Shown here: one piece after another, positions 62,765-64,000 of the stretch
Numbering within the stretch: position 1 is the stretch's first letter
Layout: each line of letters starts with the position of its first letter
From: Mytilus californianus
Lineage: Eukaryota; Mollusca; Bivalvia; Mytilida; Mytilidae
Length of the DNA stretch: 64,000 bases
Reading direction: 5' to 3'
Assembly (NCBI RefSeq): GCF_021869535.1
Contig: NW_026262712.1
Location: forward strand, 64,908,100 to 64,972,099
Position numbers and translations under genes: made by a program
The notes under the pieces: generated by a model
Databases searched by the model: none
Told to the model about the DNA's origin: nothing
What the model saw: only the letters and a program-made list of their open reading frames with translations

Positions 62765-64000
62765 GTATGTCAACACTTATACCAAGAGTCTGTCTTGAAT
62801 GTCTTCTTGTTTATAGTATTATATGAAAATATATTCAGTAATTATATGTTGGTCTTTTCTGTCTGTCTGTTTCATGTGCATTGTGCTTTCAGTTGACTTT
62901 TTTCATGTAGCATACAATTATAGTTATCCTCTCAAACAGATAATCAAATCTCGTAAAAATTGACTTTTTCTATTATATATTAAAGAAATATTTTACATGG
63001 ATGTTTTATCTGTGCATGATAGAATGAATATTGGTCAGGTTAAGTGTATTTTAGTCTAACTTTAAAAATAAAGAAACAATTTGAGAACTTAAGAACAATT
63101 TCAAAATAGATACTTCTTAAAACTAAAATGATATGAAAATATTTGGGTTTTTATAGAAGACTAATAGGTCTTTGACAAAGGTAGGTCCTGAAACTGTGTA
63201 ATGCAGGCACTTGTAGGGATTTGTGATTTTTATCCTACAAGGTCTGTTGAATGCATTTATTCAGAGCTAATCTTTACAATTTAATATGTAATACTTTGTG
63301 ATGTGTATTTGTGCTTTAATTATATAGAGTGGTCTCATTAAGGTAGGTGCATTAATGCTGAGGCAGCACTTTTCAGGTGCTTCTCTTCTTGTATGCTTGT
63401 TATTTATTATTGAATTGGAATGAATGTAGATATTATATATATGTATAAACTTGATGCAAACAATTTTATGGTTACCATGGAAAAGTTTTTTTTGTAGTGA
63501 GCTAGAGCTAGATTATTTACAAAGATTTTTTTTTTTAAATAAATTAGATCTGGGTGGTTTGGCAAGATCAGCTTTGTTCAGAAGATTGAAAGCTTGTGGG
63601 TTTGTTTGCAAGTTTGATTAAGAAAAATGGACTTTGTGTTGGTTGTTTGCAAATTGTTTATAAATATAAATCTTATGGTAAATGCAATATGAATTTGGTA
63701 CTAACAAAGTTTCTATACTGGCAGGATTTGTTGAAATAACTTTTTCAAGTTAATAAAAACATTTTTTAAGATAACAGGACAATCAAAACTAGTTAAAACT
63801 GGTTATATTCTTATAATATTATATGACACAAGTCCAGAATAAGTTTTGAAAATGAAAATTGATAGAAGGGGAAAGATTTATAGGAGATGACTTTAAAAAA
63901 CTGTAAACCAACTTCTTTTTGCAGATTCTTTATTTCTGGTTTAAACTTTTGTAGCCCACTTCGAGACAATTTAATTTACCGATTTTCAAATTTCTTTGAT
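62765..64000 (+). other. Last visible intron, with two candidate terminal exons
   Basis: Mostly AT-rich. Two AG sites in correct phase begin short open stretches ending in stops: 63548-63621, after a T-rich tract but poor ATAAATTAG acceptor (DLGGLARSALFRRLKACGFV and four more), and 63925-63944, after the better acceptor CTTCTTTTTGCAG (DSLFLV). Either could end the protein, or the true last exon may lie beyond the window. Confidence 0.4.

Overview
The window is AT-rich, intron-dense animal DNA. The interspersed repeats (short elements built of ~160-bp internal tandem units, tRNA-derived SINEs, many MITEs) resemble families I associate with marine mussels. A mytilid bivalve (Mytilus or close relative) is therefore the most likely source; this is inference from memory of those repeat families, not a database result.

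One protein-coding gene on the + strand fills the window. I traced 27 coding exons from 8108 to 62764. Each has AG acceptor and GT donor sites, and the reading frame is preserved across all 26 junctions, giving 6,006 nt or about 2,000 codons. The protein reads, in order: a WW domain split over two exons (8108-8162, 19194-19268); a Ser/Pro linker; a PH domain over three exons (28828-32164) with a phosphoinositide-binding type basic cluster; about 1,000 residues of low-complexity, probably disordered sequence (33255-40220); a coiled-coil block (45908-52783); and a C-terminal region (53152-62764). This order is that of the PEPP/PLEKHA5-PLEKHA6-PLEKHA7 family, which in vertebrates acts at membranes, microtubules and cell junctions. 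The 5' end, including the first WW domain expected from vertebrate relatives, lies upstream. The 3' end is either beyond 64000 or in one of two small candidate terminal exons near 63.5-63.9 kb.

Layout: 1-8107 is upstream intron packed with repeats. 8108-19268 holds the split WW domain around an 11-kb intron. 19269-32164 holds the linker and PH exons with several DNA-transposon-like elements, including a 2-kb inverted repeat with 381-bp arms that differ at only 3 positions. 33255-40220 holds the four large disordered-region exons. The 40221-45232 intron is dominated by a 3.8-kb composite element containing three different tandem arrays, one of them a 910-bp, seven-monomer higher-order repeat. 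45233-52783 holds nine or ten small coiled-coil exons, one with a partial, still-open tandem duplication of its 3' half. 53152-62764 holds the C-terminal exons, with a 1.4-kb repeat in the largest intron.

I see no convincing second protein gene, no true tRNA or rRNA gene, and no prokaryotic-type system. The most unusual items are the nascent exon duplication (47855-48054), the higher-order repeat inside a TIR-bounded element, a foldback carrying a hammerhead-like core (50791-50942), and the expanded disordered insert with YDPF motifs and a coding minisatellite.
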